From Bryum argenteum (lineage: Eukaryota > Streptophyta > Bryopsida > Bryales > Bryaceae): a stretch of DNA of 64,000 nt. Under the pieces are notes generated by a model. The model did not search any database. It had not been told where the DNA came from and worked only from the letters and a program-made list of their open reading frames with translations. This document shows positions 35,697-46,308 of this stretch, piece by piece (the first letter of the stretch is position 1; the number at the start of each line of letters is the position of its first letter). The DNA is taken from assembly GCA_037043015.1 (NCBI GenBank), contig CM073328.1:15659495-15723494 (forward strand), in the 5' to 3' direction. The translations under genes and the position numbers were made by a program.

Positions 35697-36005
35697 TCAG
35701 AGCGATGGTTCTTTGAAGATCGCCAAAAGGGGGCTGGCCGAGAATTTTGAGGCCTGACAGCCTATGCAATGATGAAGGGCGGGGCCAGAGCCCCTGATAC
35801 CCGGCCCCCGCATACCGGCTGCAGCCTGACTGCCAATGATCTCTGCCGCCCATCGTTGAGGAGACTCGCCTGCCGTTGGAGAGATCCGTCCGCTCGTCCG
35901 CCTTTGAACAGACCCGCCCGCCCGCCTGCCTTTGTACACACCCGCCCACCCGATAACTTCCCCACCGTTGACAGGGTACCAGAGCCCGCCTAACCGGGCA
36001 GGGTA
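35697..36005. repeat. GC-rich island in the transposon
   Basis: An abrupt rise in GC with CCCGCC/GCCCGC words. Open frames on both strands are composition artefacts. Its character resembles the GC-rich blocks at 1490-2080 and 38770-39250, so a common GC-rich repeat family is possible. Confidence 0.4.
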
Positions 36006-36266
36006 TGATCCGACTCTGAGGAATCCAAAACTCTGCAAGAGCTTCTTCGATGGCAGATAACAAAGAAAAATATAACGTATAGATAACATATATTTGGCAT
36101 CATGGATCATGCCACATAATAAACATAAACACAAATATGTTTGCAAACTTGTATCACCTTATACAAATCTGCAAATAAAAAAACAAGAAGATAGTTAGAG
36201 AATATATGAGAACTTTTGTTCACATAATCCTTCATAATCAAATTTTGTACATTATGAACTTTGAAT

Positions 36267-36890
36267 AAATTGATAAGCAAATTTAGTACATTATGAAAGT
36301 TTGTATAAATTGATAAGGAAGTTTGGTGCATTATGAATTTTGCATAAATTGATAAGTAAACATAGTACATTGTGAATTATGCATAAATTGACAAGTTACT
36401 TGGGGTGCCCAAGTATCCCAAGTAAGTACTTGGGATGCCCAAGTAATTACTAGGGATGCCCAAGTATCCCAAGTAAGGACTTGGGATGCCCAAGTAATTA
36501 CTAGGGATGCCCAAGTATCCCAAGTAAGTACTTGGGATGCCCAAGTAATTACTAGGGATGCCCAAGTATCCCAAGTAAGTACTTGGGATGCCCAAGTAAT
36601 TACTAGGGATGCCCAAGTAATTACTAGGGATGCCCAAGTATCACAAGTAAGTACTTGGGATGCCCAAGTAATTACTTGGGCATCCCAAGTATCCCAAGTA
36701 AGTACTTGGGATGCCCTAGTATCCCAAGTAATTACTAGGGATGCCCAAATATCCCAAGTAAGTATGTTTTGTGCATTATGAATTTTGCATAAATTGATTA
36801 GCAAATGTAGTACATTGTGAATTTTGCATAAATTGGTAAGCAAGTTTGGTGTATTATGAATTTTGCATAAGTTAATAAGAAAATTTTGTA
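36267..36890. repeat. Two interleaved tandem repeats (about 40-bp and 51-bp units)
   Basis: Units of about 40 bp (AAATTGATAAG...GTACATTATGAATTTTGCAT) occur at 36267-36395 and 36770-36890. Between them is an array of 51-bp units starting ACTTGGGATGCCCAAGT at 36428, 36479, 36530 and 36581, then after a 72-bp unit at 36653. The unit contains several self-complementary words (ACTTGGG-CCCAAGT), so single strands can fold. It lies downstream of the transposase stop codon. No stop occurs in one minus-strand frame, giving a spurious repetitive ORF. Confidence 0.85.
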
Positions 36891-36939
36891 CATATATGCC
36901 AACACAAGTATAAAAGTTTTGGTTCCAAGAAAACTATAC

Positions 36940-38719
36940 CTATGAGCGATTGTGGCGAAAACGTCGTGTAGCTAATTTGGTGTGCCATTTCTCATAGCAC
37001 CCTTCATTGAGGCACATCCACTTATTTCCGCATTTGTAGCAGTAATAATGAGGCCTCCTGGACAAACAAACAACACATTGTCTCCGTACAACACTATAGG
37101 ACGGTAGATGAATAATAGGACGCCGCGGTGCTGGTGGGAGGTCATGAGGCTCTTTCGTTCTCATAGGCCAGTCTGCAAGCAACGCTTCACATAATCCTTG
37201 CTTGAACTGCAAGTGAGTGCAAGGTGTAACAACTTCCTGGCGGCGATTCATGTTTGCTACAATGTCCAAATATATGATGTACATATTCACAACAGTCACA
37301 TCAAGCAAAAAGAAAAAAATACGGTGCCACCACTTGTTGCTACGGACTTGACATGAATACGAGGCACGAAGTTGATCAGAGACATCAACCCCACGCATGT
37401 GAGTGGTATACTCAAGTAGCATAGGAGATGTCTGAACAATCTCCCGCACAGCTCCATTGCGACGGGGCACTGTCACAACAGGACGCTCACATGGAGCCTG
37501 AATAGGTGGACTATGTGTGGAAAGTAGAAGGACAGGTTTCTTGTCCTTCCACATGACACACGATATGGACCGGCTAACATGCATCCTCCAAAATGTAGTC
37601 CCCTGCGGTACATTCTTAAAAGATGCAGTATTCTTCAAAAAACTAGGTAATCCTATGCGGTTGGAGCGGACAGTACCACATGCATACATCCCACGTGACA
37701 AAAGATATCTAAACAATGCAATGCTAGTAAAAAAGTTATCCATTGTGACACAGTGCCCACGGTCCCACAATCCCTGAACAAGCCTAACAACAACATTCTC
37801 AGGCCAAGCAAACATCACCAACAACCGGTGCGGGGCATGGGCAAATCTCCCACTCCGGGAGCAATTACATTCTCCTTCCCACAAGAAATCTCAAAGTTCC
37901 ATACAAACTTTGAGATCAATCCGCTAGGCACCACACCTTCAAACCCCATTTCTGGGGTTTGTTAGGCATGTACTGCCGGATAGGGGAGTAGGTGCCCTTG
38001 TACCTAATCATCATCTCATCAACTGTTATATACTTTCCCAAACACCAAGCTGCCATACATCTCTCCCTAACGGAGTTTACCAACCACCGTGTTTGACCTA
38101 TCTTGTCATAAGCAGGATCATCTCTACCAATTCCAAACAAATTGGTGAGATGAAGGCATCGCCGAAGCTCCTGAAACCTAGCCCTAGTCATGATACCAGA
38201 GATAATAGGACAATGAAATAACCCATCCTGCATCCAATAAGTACAGTAATTGGGTTGAATTTTCAACCCCATGTACAAAGCTAGAGACATGAAAGCCTTG
38301 AGTTCCAAGACTGTCATGTCTACCCACTGTGGACCACCCCGTGTCCTCCCATAATCACCTATGACCTCACGTGCATAGCGGTTGGTTTCCAAGACAATGA
38401 TACTCAACATAATCGGGGTCCAAAAAATAGCAAACAAAGTCTGGAAACTTGGAAGCACCCTGAAAGCAGTAGAAGATCCCATCTGACGACTAAAAGGCAT
38501 GGGCAATGGGTTGTAAGAAAAAGTTGAATCATTCCATGTATCATCTCTAAATTCCCATCTTAGTCCAGATTCATTTTGATACCCATTTTCAACATTTACT
38601 TCTTCACCTTCACTTTCACTATCAAAATTAGAAGGAGTCTCACTTTCATTTCCATCCCCCACATTGTTATACACACCAAATTCATCATCATGATCATTAC
38701 CCCCAAATCCAATTTTCAT
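36940..38719 (-). pseudogene. piggyBac-type transposase, frameshifted
   Basis: The minus-strand frame from about 38719 to 37916 carries an acidic N-terminus (SESEGEEVNVENG), then the piggyBac DDE core with ALYMGL, YWMQDGLF, FQELRRCLHL and TVDEMMIRYKG (first Asp). After a break at about 37885-37916 a second frame (37884-36940) carries TMDNFFTS (second Asp) and MRGVDVSDQLR (third Asp), SNKWWHRIFFFLLD, and a C-terminal cysteine-rich finger (CVVCLSRRPHYYCYKCGNKW). Together they span the whole transposase. Around the break the bases read NFEI in a third frame, so at least two indels separate the halves. All three catalytic aspartates survive. The reading is firm for family; activity is unlikely from this copy. 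Confidence 0.88.
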
Positions 38720-38769
38720 CACCAAAAATTGCCCTCATGCAATGGGTTAGGAAACGTACCTGGAGCACC

Positions 38770-39250
38770 CCATGGATTAAGTCCACCACCCCCTCTTGTG
38801 CTCGCCTTGCTCCTAACAGTTGCTGCAGCCTGCTGGTCTGACCTCGCTCCGAACCCGCTTGGCGCGTGATACCCGGGTCCCGCACCCCGTGAAGCAGATG
38901 CCTCCACGCCCGATAGGATTGATGTCCCTCCAGCCCCTTGTACCCGGCCCCCCTTGCTTGGGTAGCTTGGCCCACCCACTGGCCGGCCGCCCACGAGCAA
39001 GGGGCTGGCAGGCAAGGTGGTTAGAGCCGGCCCGCAACCCACCGTTGGGGCAGGCGGGACTGGCCTAACTGGCCCGCCGTCCATGATTGGATAAGGCGGG
39101 CCGGCCGAGCCGGCTCACGCCGATGCGCGGCATGCGGCCCAGCCTAGCCCATGCGCTGCCAGCGCCCTTATCCGCTCACCTCCGTCCTCTCGCAGGCTAG
39201 CGCCGAGCGGCGCATCTCCGCCCGCCCCCCTCTCGCATGCCGCATGCACA
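38770..39250. repeat. GC-rich island upstream of transposase core
   Basis: Very GC-rich (CCGGCC, GGCCCGCC words), with overlapping frames open on both strands and no recognisable protein. It separates the transposase core from minus-strand frames nearer the right end and is probably an insert or intron sequence. Confidence 0.4.
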
Positions 39251-39367
39251 CCAAACTCGCATTCTCTGCTTGAACTAGCTTCATTTTCGTGTTGCGATCT
39301 AGATCTGTCTGTAGTACTTCGTCTCTTTGCTCTCCTCTCGCCATAGCTCCGGACTTGCATGAGCAAT

Positions 39368-39694
39368 TCAGGAGGCCACAAGATGTCTTCCAAACCACCT
39401 CCGCTTTATGTCATCACGATCCGATTCATCCGTATTCATGAAGTCTTCACCACCGCTTGAGTAATGTCTATTCGGTTGCTCTTGAGAAGTGAGATACTCA
39501 AGATTGAATTGTATGTCTGTGTCAGGGAGTAGAATAGTTTCCACACCGGGTCCAAGATCAGGCAATTCGTGTAAGAGTAAGTCTATGGGTGTCTCAAGAT
39601 CTGATGGAGGTGAAGGAGGTGCTGAAGGTGCCACTGTTGGAGGTTCTTGGAACAATCTTGCACTGCGACGGATAGGGATTCCATCCCACTCCAT
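39368..39694 (-). CDS. Possible N-terminal exon of the transposase
   Basis: A 108-residue frame from an ATG (MEWDGIPIRRSARLFQEPP...) rich in Pro, Asp and Glu, ending NTDESDRDDIKRRW before the GC-rich island. Acidic low-complexity leaders like this precede piggyBac cores. It has the same strand and order as the core, so splicing to it is plausible. No domain is recognised by itself. Confidence 0.35.
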   Translation of the reverse strand: MEWDGIPIRRSARLFQEPPTVAPSAPPSPPSDLETPIDLLLHELPDLGPGVETILLPDTDIQFNLEYLTSQEQPNRHYSSGGEDFMNTDESDRDDIKRRWFGRHLVAS

Positions 39695-39826
39695 CTACAC
39701 ACAGTAAGGTCCATGTTACAAATTGTAGTACAAAAATATCATGGAATTTCAATTTTAGGTCAAAAAATCGTACAACAATGTACTACCTGTTTGCTCCTCT
39801 TGTGATTTTTCCGTGTCGGCATGCCT

Positions 39827-40396
39827 CTAATCACGCCAATAGGATCTCACAATACTAGTAAAAACCTCGTCAAATTTCTCTTGATCTCGCCACCCTAGAA
39901 TATGAGCCACTTGTCGATAAAAATGATGCCTATAATTTTTTGCAACAGGCAATTTCGGCCAAACTTTAGTTTTCTTTCTAACAGGGAGATCCCGTAAGTG
40001 CTTTGAATCAAGAAGACTTAGAAGTCTACAAATCTTATCTGGACCTAGACCTTTGCTTTCCGCCCACTGTTGTAGGTTGTCTCTACAAGCTTCGACAGAT
40101 CTAGATGGATCTGCGGTTGTAATTGGAGGCTCCGCAGATGTCGTCCCTGCACTTCCGATGAGGTTGCCGCCAACTTTCTCTGACCTCGTGAAGCAGATGC
40201 TCCGGCCGATGCTGCTTTGCTGCAGATGCTCTGGGTGATGAAGCTCAGTCGTTGCCGAAACAGGTCCGGCGATGCAGCCCAGCTTCTCTCCCAATGCTCC
40301 GGCGATGAAGGTCAGCTTCTCCTCCGATACAGCTTCCTGCGATGTAGGTCGATGGAGCTTCCGGCGACACAAGAGATCGGGGCGATGCGATCTCAC
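39827..40396 (-). CDS. Transposon-associated ORF, unrecognised
   Basis: A 189-residue minus-strand frame. The N-terminal half is of doubtful sense (biased, repeat-like). The C-terminal half (about residues 100-189) looks protein-like, with LQQWAESKGLGPDKICRLL, KLPVAKNYRHHFYRQVAHI and FDEVFTSIVRSYWRD before the stop. It sits between the right end of the element and the transposase, on the same strand, so it may be an upstream exon or an accessory gene. I do not know the family. Confidence 0.35.
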   Translation of the reverse strand: MRSHRPDLLCRRKLHRPTSQEAVSEEKLTFIAGALGEKLGCIAGPVSATTELHHPEHLQQSSIGRSICFTRSEKVGGNLIGSAGTTSAEPPITTADPSRSVEACRDNLQQWAESKGLGPDKICRLLSLLDSKHLRDLPVRKKTKVWPKLPVAKNYRHHFYRQVAHILGWRDQEKFDEVFTSIVRSYWRD

Positions 40397-40727
40397 TCGG
40401 CGGTGATCCGACTTTGCCGATCTTTGTCCCGATCTCTCCTACTCCAGGTTGCCGCAATTCCGATGAGGCTGCCACCTGACAAGAGACCGGCTCCAGCGAC
40501 TCACACCAAGCTTCGATCAGGTCGAAGTCGATGCTTTCCTTGGCTTCCAACGGCGCGGCTCTCTCACCTTCAATCCACTCCGTTGCAGGGGCTACAATCA
40601 TCGATCTTTGCAACCTCTTCGAATCGATGAAAGTCGTCCTCCGATCATCGATGGTGCCGTGAAGATACTCTCCAATGCCCGTGCGGCAGTGCCTGGCTTC
40701 CAACGGCGTTCTTTGCAAGGGGCTTGA

Positions 40728-40973
40728 TCACCGCTGCTTGCCAAGCTTGATCTTTGATGCTCCAGGGGCTTGAAATCCCGATGTTGCTACTTGACTATGC
40801 ACTGAATTGCTGATTGCTTCAACACCCTTGTCATGGATCTCATGAAACTGAATTGTATCTCTACGATCTAAATTGGATCCTTGCTCAAGATTGCTATTGG
40901 GAATGCTCACACTGTTGTTCTTCTCTTTCTCACTAAACTTTGTGCAAATGGTGGAATTTTGCTTAGATGCCAT
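40728..40973 (-). CDS. First ORF of the transposon, unrecognised
   Basis: An 81-residue frame starting MASKQNSTICTKFSEKEKN, rich in Ser, Asn and Gln, about 480 bp inside the right end of the element. It could be the first coding exon of the transposon transcript. The following minus-strand stretch (40718-40245) is open for 157 residues but looks repetitive. No domain recognised. Confidence 0.25.
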   Translation of the reverse strand: MASKQNSTICTKFSEKEKNNSVSIPNSNLEQGSNLDRRDTIQFHEIHDKGVEAISNSVHSQVATSGFQAPGASKIKLGKQR

Positions 40974-41454
40974 GTTTTTAGTTTGGAAATTGAAAGTAGG
41001 AGTGTGTTTGAAAGTTTGAATTGTTATCTCCCAACTGTCACTTCAAAATGGCTGCTCATGTAAATTGATTGAGAGAAGAGCAAACGGATTTTGCAATTAG
41101 GAAGGTGGTTGAGCAACCCCAATTGCAGAATGTTGGGTCAGGACTAAACCCATGCTAAACCACCTGCCCAAGCTCAATTTCCGCTACTAACCCAAACAAC
41201 TGCCCTATTTCTGACAACCACTCCCATTGGCTAAAAGCACCGCCCGTTCTGCCCTTTTTGGGTTCGAATTCTAAAAAATGCCAATTGAAGAGTAAAAATA
41301 GGAATCTGGATTTGAATTTTTTACCACACCTTCTTCATGTAAAAACGCACCTCCTGTAAAAAATAGAGCAAAAAATATTACTTTTTGCCCACTCAATTAC
41401 CCTGACCAAAAGTGCAAAAACCCATTTCGGGTTTTAAGGATAGTTAGGGGTTAA

Positions 41455-42360
41455 ACACTATAATATTTTTTATTCACAGTCAGTTGGATGTTTGTACAAC
41501 TTCTTGCAACTATCGAAGTTATGATTTGAATTTGAGAGAAGGTATTCACATTTCATTAGAATCTCTTTAAAGAAAAAAATCATAAGAAAACAAGACGCAT
41601 GTGTCGTCATTAAAGGGTAAATATTCACTTATCACTACTTTTCTCCTAACACTACCTAGTTTTGTTCACCTTTACATTTTGGGGCCATGGTATAAGTTAA
41701 TGGAAAGGAGATCAAATCGAGACTTGAGATAAATTAAATTAAATTTTCTCAAAATAAAAAATGAATGTTTTGCAAAGTTAGTATAGAGTACTTGATAGAA
41801 GATGGCTTAAGGAACAATTTATATTGAGAATTAAATCGTACATGAGCCAAAGGTGGGCACAATTCCTCTCAACATTGTTAGTTTATCTCTTGTTGTTCAC
41901 AAAATGAACCAATCATATTGTGACATTTCTTTTTGTCCTTCGGTCCCGTCTAGAGCTTGACTCTCCATGTAACGTATTCCTAAGTCTATAGGAATTAGAA
42001 AACAATTAGTAAGAGTTAACATCCACGATAACATAACAATTGGAAATGGGAAATAAGATGGAGATAAGAAACATGAATATCCCATTGATACTCATCAGTT
42101 TCGATTAATTATACCTATTATTCACTAGCTAAATACTCTTTGCTTACTATACCCGAGTGCAAGCAAGATCTCGAATGTACCTCAATTGCAATTTAGTATA
42201 CATATGAGAAGCGTTGCATTGGACACATCGCGGATTGAAAACATCGCCCTCCGAGTAGTCCTCGATCCCAACGTACTGTCCTCTTGAACCACCCAACTCC
42301 TCAACCCCAACCCGGTTCGCAAACCAGCCGCGCAGTTCAAAGCGCAAGCCACGCCGACTA
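41455..42360. other. Spacer
   Basis: AT-rich, with a rise in GC from about 42230 toward the desaturase promoter. No gene. Confidence 0.5.
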
Positions 42361-42640
42361 CACGTGGCCCCTCGCGCTTCTCGCTCGCGTCCACAACCGT
42401 TCGTTGGCCCCCCGCACGGTCACGCGCGCCGTCGCACGCAGAAGGCCCTTCCTTGGTGCACTGAAGCAGCGTTTATCGTCCGTAGGGAACCTCACCGGCC
42501 TCTCACCTTCGGCGTCCCACTCCCACCCGATGCAGCCATCGCTCGCAGTGCCCCTCCTGCCCCGACCAGGCCGCTGGCCTAGGTCCCGCCCCCGACATTG
42601 GAATCTTCGCCTCTAGTTCTTCCTCTCTCTTCGAATCTTG
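42361..42640 (+). promoter_or_regulatory. Likely promoter and leader region of the desaturase gene
   Basis: GC-rich, with a CACGTGG G-box at 42361-42367 and a pyrimidine-rich patch (TTCTTCCTCTCTCTTC, about 42617-42632) of the kind found near plant transcription starts. A non-coding leader follows with a probable leader intron: donor GAAG/GTATGTAT at about 42882 and acceptor CTGCAG/GTTG at about 43293. The start site is not fixed. Confidence 0.45.
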
Positions 42641-43339
42641 GAGCAGCACCCGCATCTTTCCTTCAGCTGCCCTAGACTATAGCTGTGATTGCTAACTTGG
42701 GTGACAGAAGATGCTGCAATGTGTTGACATTTCCTGAGGCTGAAGATCTGTGTTCCGATGCGGCTTCTTTGATTCACGGGTGGATTCGTGAGCTCGGTTC
42801 TTGTGATAAGCGAACTTGAAGTGGTCTCTATTCTGTGAGGAGCAATGTGCGCAGTGACAAGCATGTCAGCCGTGCTTGAAGGTATGTATATCGGGTCGTT
42901 GAGATTGGCTCGTGTCAACAGGGTCTGGGTCGCATGTAAATTTGAGAATTCCAAGTTGCATTAATTGCTGCTCTTGAACGGCGTGATTATACTCTGCTGC
43001 TCCTGCCGTCAGATCCGAAGATTTCCCGGTGTTTAGGTCGATCATATGTATTTGCGGATTTCTATTTCTCATTGCGGGTGATGCTGTTCACGATGAATTT
43101 GCTTGAGTTTTAGTGGCACCTCTTGTGATGGAGAACACCGCCGAGCAGGAATGAAGTCACGACGCATTTGCAGAAAAGAGTCGATTCCACATTCTCTGTC
43201 AATGTGCCGGGGGGCGCTGTGTGTTATTGTTAGTGACGAGTAGGACACATGAGCCAGCTGGTATTGAATAGAGGGAGGTTGGTAATCTGCAGGTTGATTT
43301 CAGAACTGTGAGTGCTCAATTGTAATCGGGTACATTAGG

Positions 43340-44984
43340 ATGGCGGCGACGGCGATGCGCGCTTCTGTGGCAAGCGTGAGTGGGATTGGCGCATCGGGTC
43401 AGAGCGGAAGCAATGGTCGGTACCAAGGAGCGCGTTCTTGTTTGAGTTTGTCGAGTATGAAAGGACAGAGGTTAAATGTGGAATTGAACGTTGTGAGGCG
43501 AGCTGAGAAAACAAAGGGCCTCCAAGTGGTGATGACTGCGACACTCCCACCTCAACAATTCAAGTAAGTGGACTGAGAACTTGTGTGGACTTTTCTGCTG
43601 TTCTTTGAGGGGCGAATGCTGTGAGCTTGGTTTGTCTAATTTCAATTTTTCCGACAAGTGGAACGATCGTACTGGCTCGCCAAAGTGTAATTTAGGGACG
43701 GTTGTTGCGTTAAGGAGTTCGACTCACGCAAGTGAGTGATCCTTGTTGTGAGTCGCGGTCAATGTGCGTAGGAACTAATATGGTCGAGTGCAGGGGAGCG
43801 AGTAAGAACACGCCACCGTTGGAGAAGCACTCGAAGGTGATGCACTCGATAGCGCCGGAGAAGTTGGAGCTATTCAAGAGCCTGGAGGGGTGGGCGTCGG
43901 AGACCCTGCTGCCGTACCTAAAGCCGGTGGAGAAGTGTTGGCAGCCACAGGATTTCCTGCCTGACCCGGCGGCGGAGGATTTTCTGGATCAAGTTAAAGA
44001 GCTTCGCGAGAGGTCGTTGTGCTTACCGGACGACTACATGGTGTGCCTGGTGGGAGACATGATCACGGAGGAGGCTCTGCCGACGTACCAGACGATGCTG
44101 AACACGCTGGACGGGAGCCGCGACGAGACGGGCGCGAGCCCGACGCCGTGGGGAGTGTGGACGCGGGCATGGACGGCGGAGGAGAATCGGCACGGGGACC
44201 TGCTGAACAAGTACCTGTACCTGACAGGGCGCGTGGACATGCGGCAGATTGAGAAGACGATTCAGTATCTGATCGGGTCTGGCATGGTAAGAGGGTTGTT
44301 GAGCATGTGATTGGTTCACGTGAATTGCAAGGCTGGATGTGAAGCAAAGTTTCAAAGGGTGTTGACGCTCGGTGAAGCTAATGACCGACGTTGGTGGTGG
44401 TGGTGGTGTGATTGCAGGACCCACAAACGGAGAACAATCCATATCTGGGGTTCGTGTACACATCGTTCCAGGAGAGGGCCACATTCATCTCACACGGGAA
44501 CACTGCAAGGCACGCGAAGGAGTTCGGTGACAATAAGCTGGCGCAGGTATGTGGAATTATCGCGGCGGACGAGAGGAGGCACGAGAACGCGTACACGAAG
44601 ATTGTGGAGAAGCTGTTCGAGTTGGACCCGGATGGCGCGATGCTAGCGTTCGCGGACATGATGAAGAAGAAGATCTCGATGCCGGCGCACCTGATGTACG
44701 ACGGGGTGAACGACCACCTGTTTGACGACTTCTCGCTGGTGGCGCAACGGACGGGGGTGTACACGGCGCGGGACTACGCAGACATCATGGAGCACCTGGT
44801 GAAGCGATGGGACGTGGCCAACATTAAGGGATTATCGAGCGAGGCGGAGGCAGCGCAACAGTACGTGTGCGGACTGCCCCCACGGATCAGGAGATTGGAC
44901 GAGCGCGCGCAGGCGAAGGTGAAGAAGGGACCGAAGCGAGGGAGCTTCAGCTGGATTTTCAACCGGGAGGTAGCGCTGTTGTAG
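43340..44984 (+). CDS. SACPD: Plastid stearoyl-[acyl-carrier-protein] 9-desaturase
   Basis: Exons 43340-43563, 43794-44286 and 44418-44984 give 427 residues with GT-AG introns and closed phases. Residues 1 to about 65 are a Ser/Ala/Arg-rich chloroplast transit peptide. The mature enzyme is complete: [35 protein letters not shown] (E204-H208) and DERRHE (E291-H294), which supply the two E-x-x-H di-iron ligands, [14 protein letters not shown], and the typical end [12 protein letters not shown]. The soluble enzyme puts the delta-9 double bond into stearoyl-ACP in the stroma using ferredoxin, forming oleoyl-ACP for membrane lipids. The frame has no defects. Its coding GC content is far above the spacer. 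Paralogs with other chain preferences exist in plants, so substrate is inferred. A degenerate copy of its leader lies at 45590-46224. Confidence 0.97.
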
Positions 44985-45147
44985 GTCGGTGGATGCGACA
45001 AATAGAATGCGGCGGTTTCTGAGGACATTGTAGTGCAGGAGGAGAGACATTTGAGCGGATGAGTTGAAAGAACAGAGGATTTTGGAGCTGACAGGGCTCC
45101 TCCATGTTCCCAGGTATCAACGCGAATGCCCGGGTCGCGCGGGCGTC

Positions 45148-45297
45148 GTGCCTCGTCGACTCCGGTGATCTCACTGGTGCCTCGTCGACTCCGGTGATCT
45201 CACTGGTGCCTCGTCGACTCCGGTGATCTCACTGGTGCCTCGTCGACTCCGGTGATCTGGTGCCTCGTCGACTCCGGTGATCTGGTGCCTCGTCGAC
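45148..45297. repeat. 29/25-bp GTCGAC tandem repeat
   Basis: Units start GTGCCTCGTCGACTCCGGTG at 45148, 45177, 45206, 45235, 45260 and 45285. The first three are 29 bp, the fourth and fifth are 25 bp (they lack CACT), and the last is partial. It starts about 160 bp after the desaturase stop codon and may lie in its 3' UTR. Confidence 0.92.
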
Positions 45298-45589
45298 CCC
45301 GCCTTGCCGGGTCCCCAGCGGGCAGGGCAGGCGCAGGCGAAAATCCCAAAAATAGACGTACGTACTGGTAGTGCAGCCTTGGGAGGGCCTCCTTGTAAAT
45401 CCCGTCGCTCTGCCTTGGGTTTTGTTGTGGGTGTTCCTCAGTCGAGGAGGAGTGTTGTGATGAGCGACCTCAGAACTCCGGGATGCTCGCACTCATCCAC
45501 TTTTCACTCCGTATACAGATTTAAATAGAAGCAGATCTTATCCTCTGGTTACTGAACCTACTATGATGGTTTATGATAGTTCATGGCCT

Positions 45590-46224
45590 GCCCCCTTGTT
45601 TGTATGCCGAATCTCTGCGCCGCGTTTGGATTTTGGCTTTCGAATCCTGGAGCAGTTATGGTCGTGGACGGTGATTCATTTCGCGGCGTTTCTTCTTCTA
45701 CTTACTCGTCTTCAGTTCACCCCGACGTGATTGGACCACTATATTGTGAATGCTTTCGCTTGTCGGGTTGAGTAGCAGTAAAGAACCGAAAGTAACGTCT
45801 AGTTACGACATCTTTGATTCCTGGGTTGTTCTTGCGATGCGCGTGTTCGTCGCTCCTTCATGAATAAGCTTAGAGTTTGTACGGAACAATGTGTACTGTA
45901 ACAAGCACATAGGCGATGCCCAGAGGTATGTATGCACGGAGTTCAGCTCTGTCTTACTCGGATAAGCTCTGCGACAAGCTCTGTCGGGTCGGCGGTTGTG
46001 TCGCATGTGACTTCGAGAAGAAAGTAAATTATCTCGTAAAAAGACAAAGTCATTGTCTCGAATTTTAGAGCAGCAGTCTCTTCGATTCCTACAGGAACTT
46101 CGAATCCAACTCTGTGAAATTCGAAGTATTTTCGTTTTGTTGCTGTAGGCTCTGAAGCAATGTAAGACCTGTTGTTGGGGTGGTTCAGAGTTGTGGCTCA
46201 GCATTTGTTTGGTGAAGGCTTACA
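45590..46224 (+). repeat. Degenerate duplicate of the desaturase 5' leader
   Basis: Collinear landmarks shared with 42600-43340 are TTCGAATC-TGGAGCAG, CTTTGATTC, GAACAATGTG/GAGCAATGTG with ACAAGCA after it, GGTATGTAT at the same distance (leader-intron donor), GTCGCATGT, and GATTTCAGAACTGTG/GGTTCAGAGTTGTG near the end. Both end at a start codon in ATGGCG (43340 and 46225). It is an old partial duplication that placed a desaturase-like promoter and leader before the next ORF. Confidence 0.5.
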
Positions 46225-46308
46225 ATGGCGATGCTTTATGAGGAGTCCTCGAACGATTATGGAGGATGTGGCCAGGTTCCCATTCGAACCAGCAGGAGGG
46301 AGGAGCTT

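Larger units (their letters stand above)
34917..41454 (-). mobile_element. Probable piggyBac-type DNA transposon (about 6.5 kb)
   Basis: The proposed limits are TTAACCCCTAGATTTCC (34917) and GGATAGTTAGGGGTTAA (ending 41454), so both ends read TTAACCCCTA inward. A piggyBac-type transposase is encoded on the minus strand (36940-38719), with further minus-strand frames toward the right end. The inverted repeats are short (6 bp plus TTAA), as in some piggyBac elements. Two GC-rich islands (about 35700-36000 and 38770-39250) and a minisatellite (36267-36890) lie inside and may be later gains. Plant piggyBac elements are rarely reported. The ends are inferred and need a second copy for proof. Confidence 0.55.

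Noticed and set aside
35668..36146. 149- and 131-residue minus-strand ORFs
   Set aside because: Overlapping frames over the GC-rich island with no protein motifs.
36395..36770. CRISPR-like array
   Set aside because: Units are contiguous tandem repeats without unique spacers, and the DNA is eukaryotic.
36331..36843. 170-residue repetitive minus-strand ORF (TWASLVITWASQVL)
   Set aside because: It is a reading of the 51-bp minisatellite, with no start context or domain.
38719..39398. Gly/Pro-rich ORFs on both strands
   Set aside because: Several frames are open at once because of GC-rich composition.
44023..44764. Antisense and alternative-frame ORFs over the desaturase
   Set aside because: They are shadows of a GC-rich coding sequence; the desaturase frame has full-length homology motifs.
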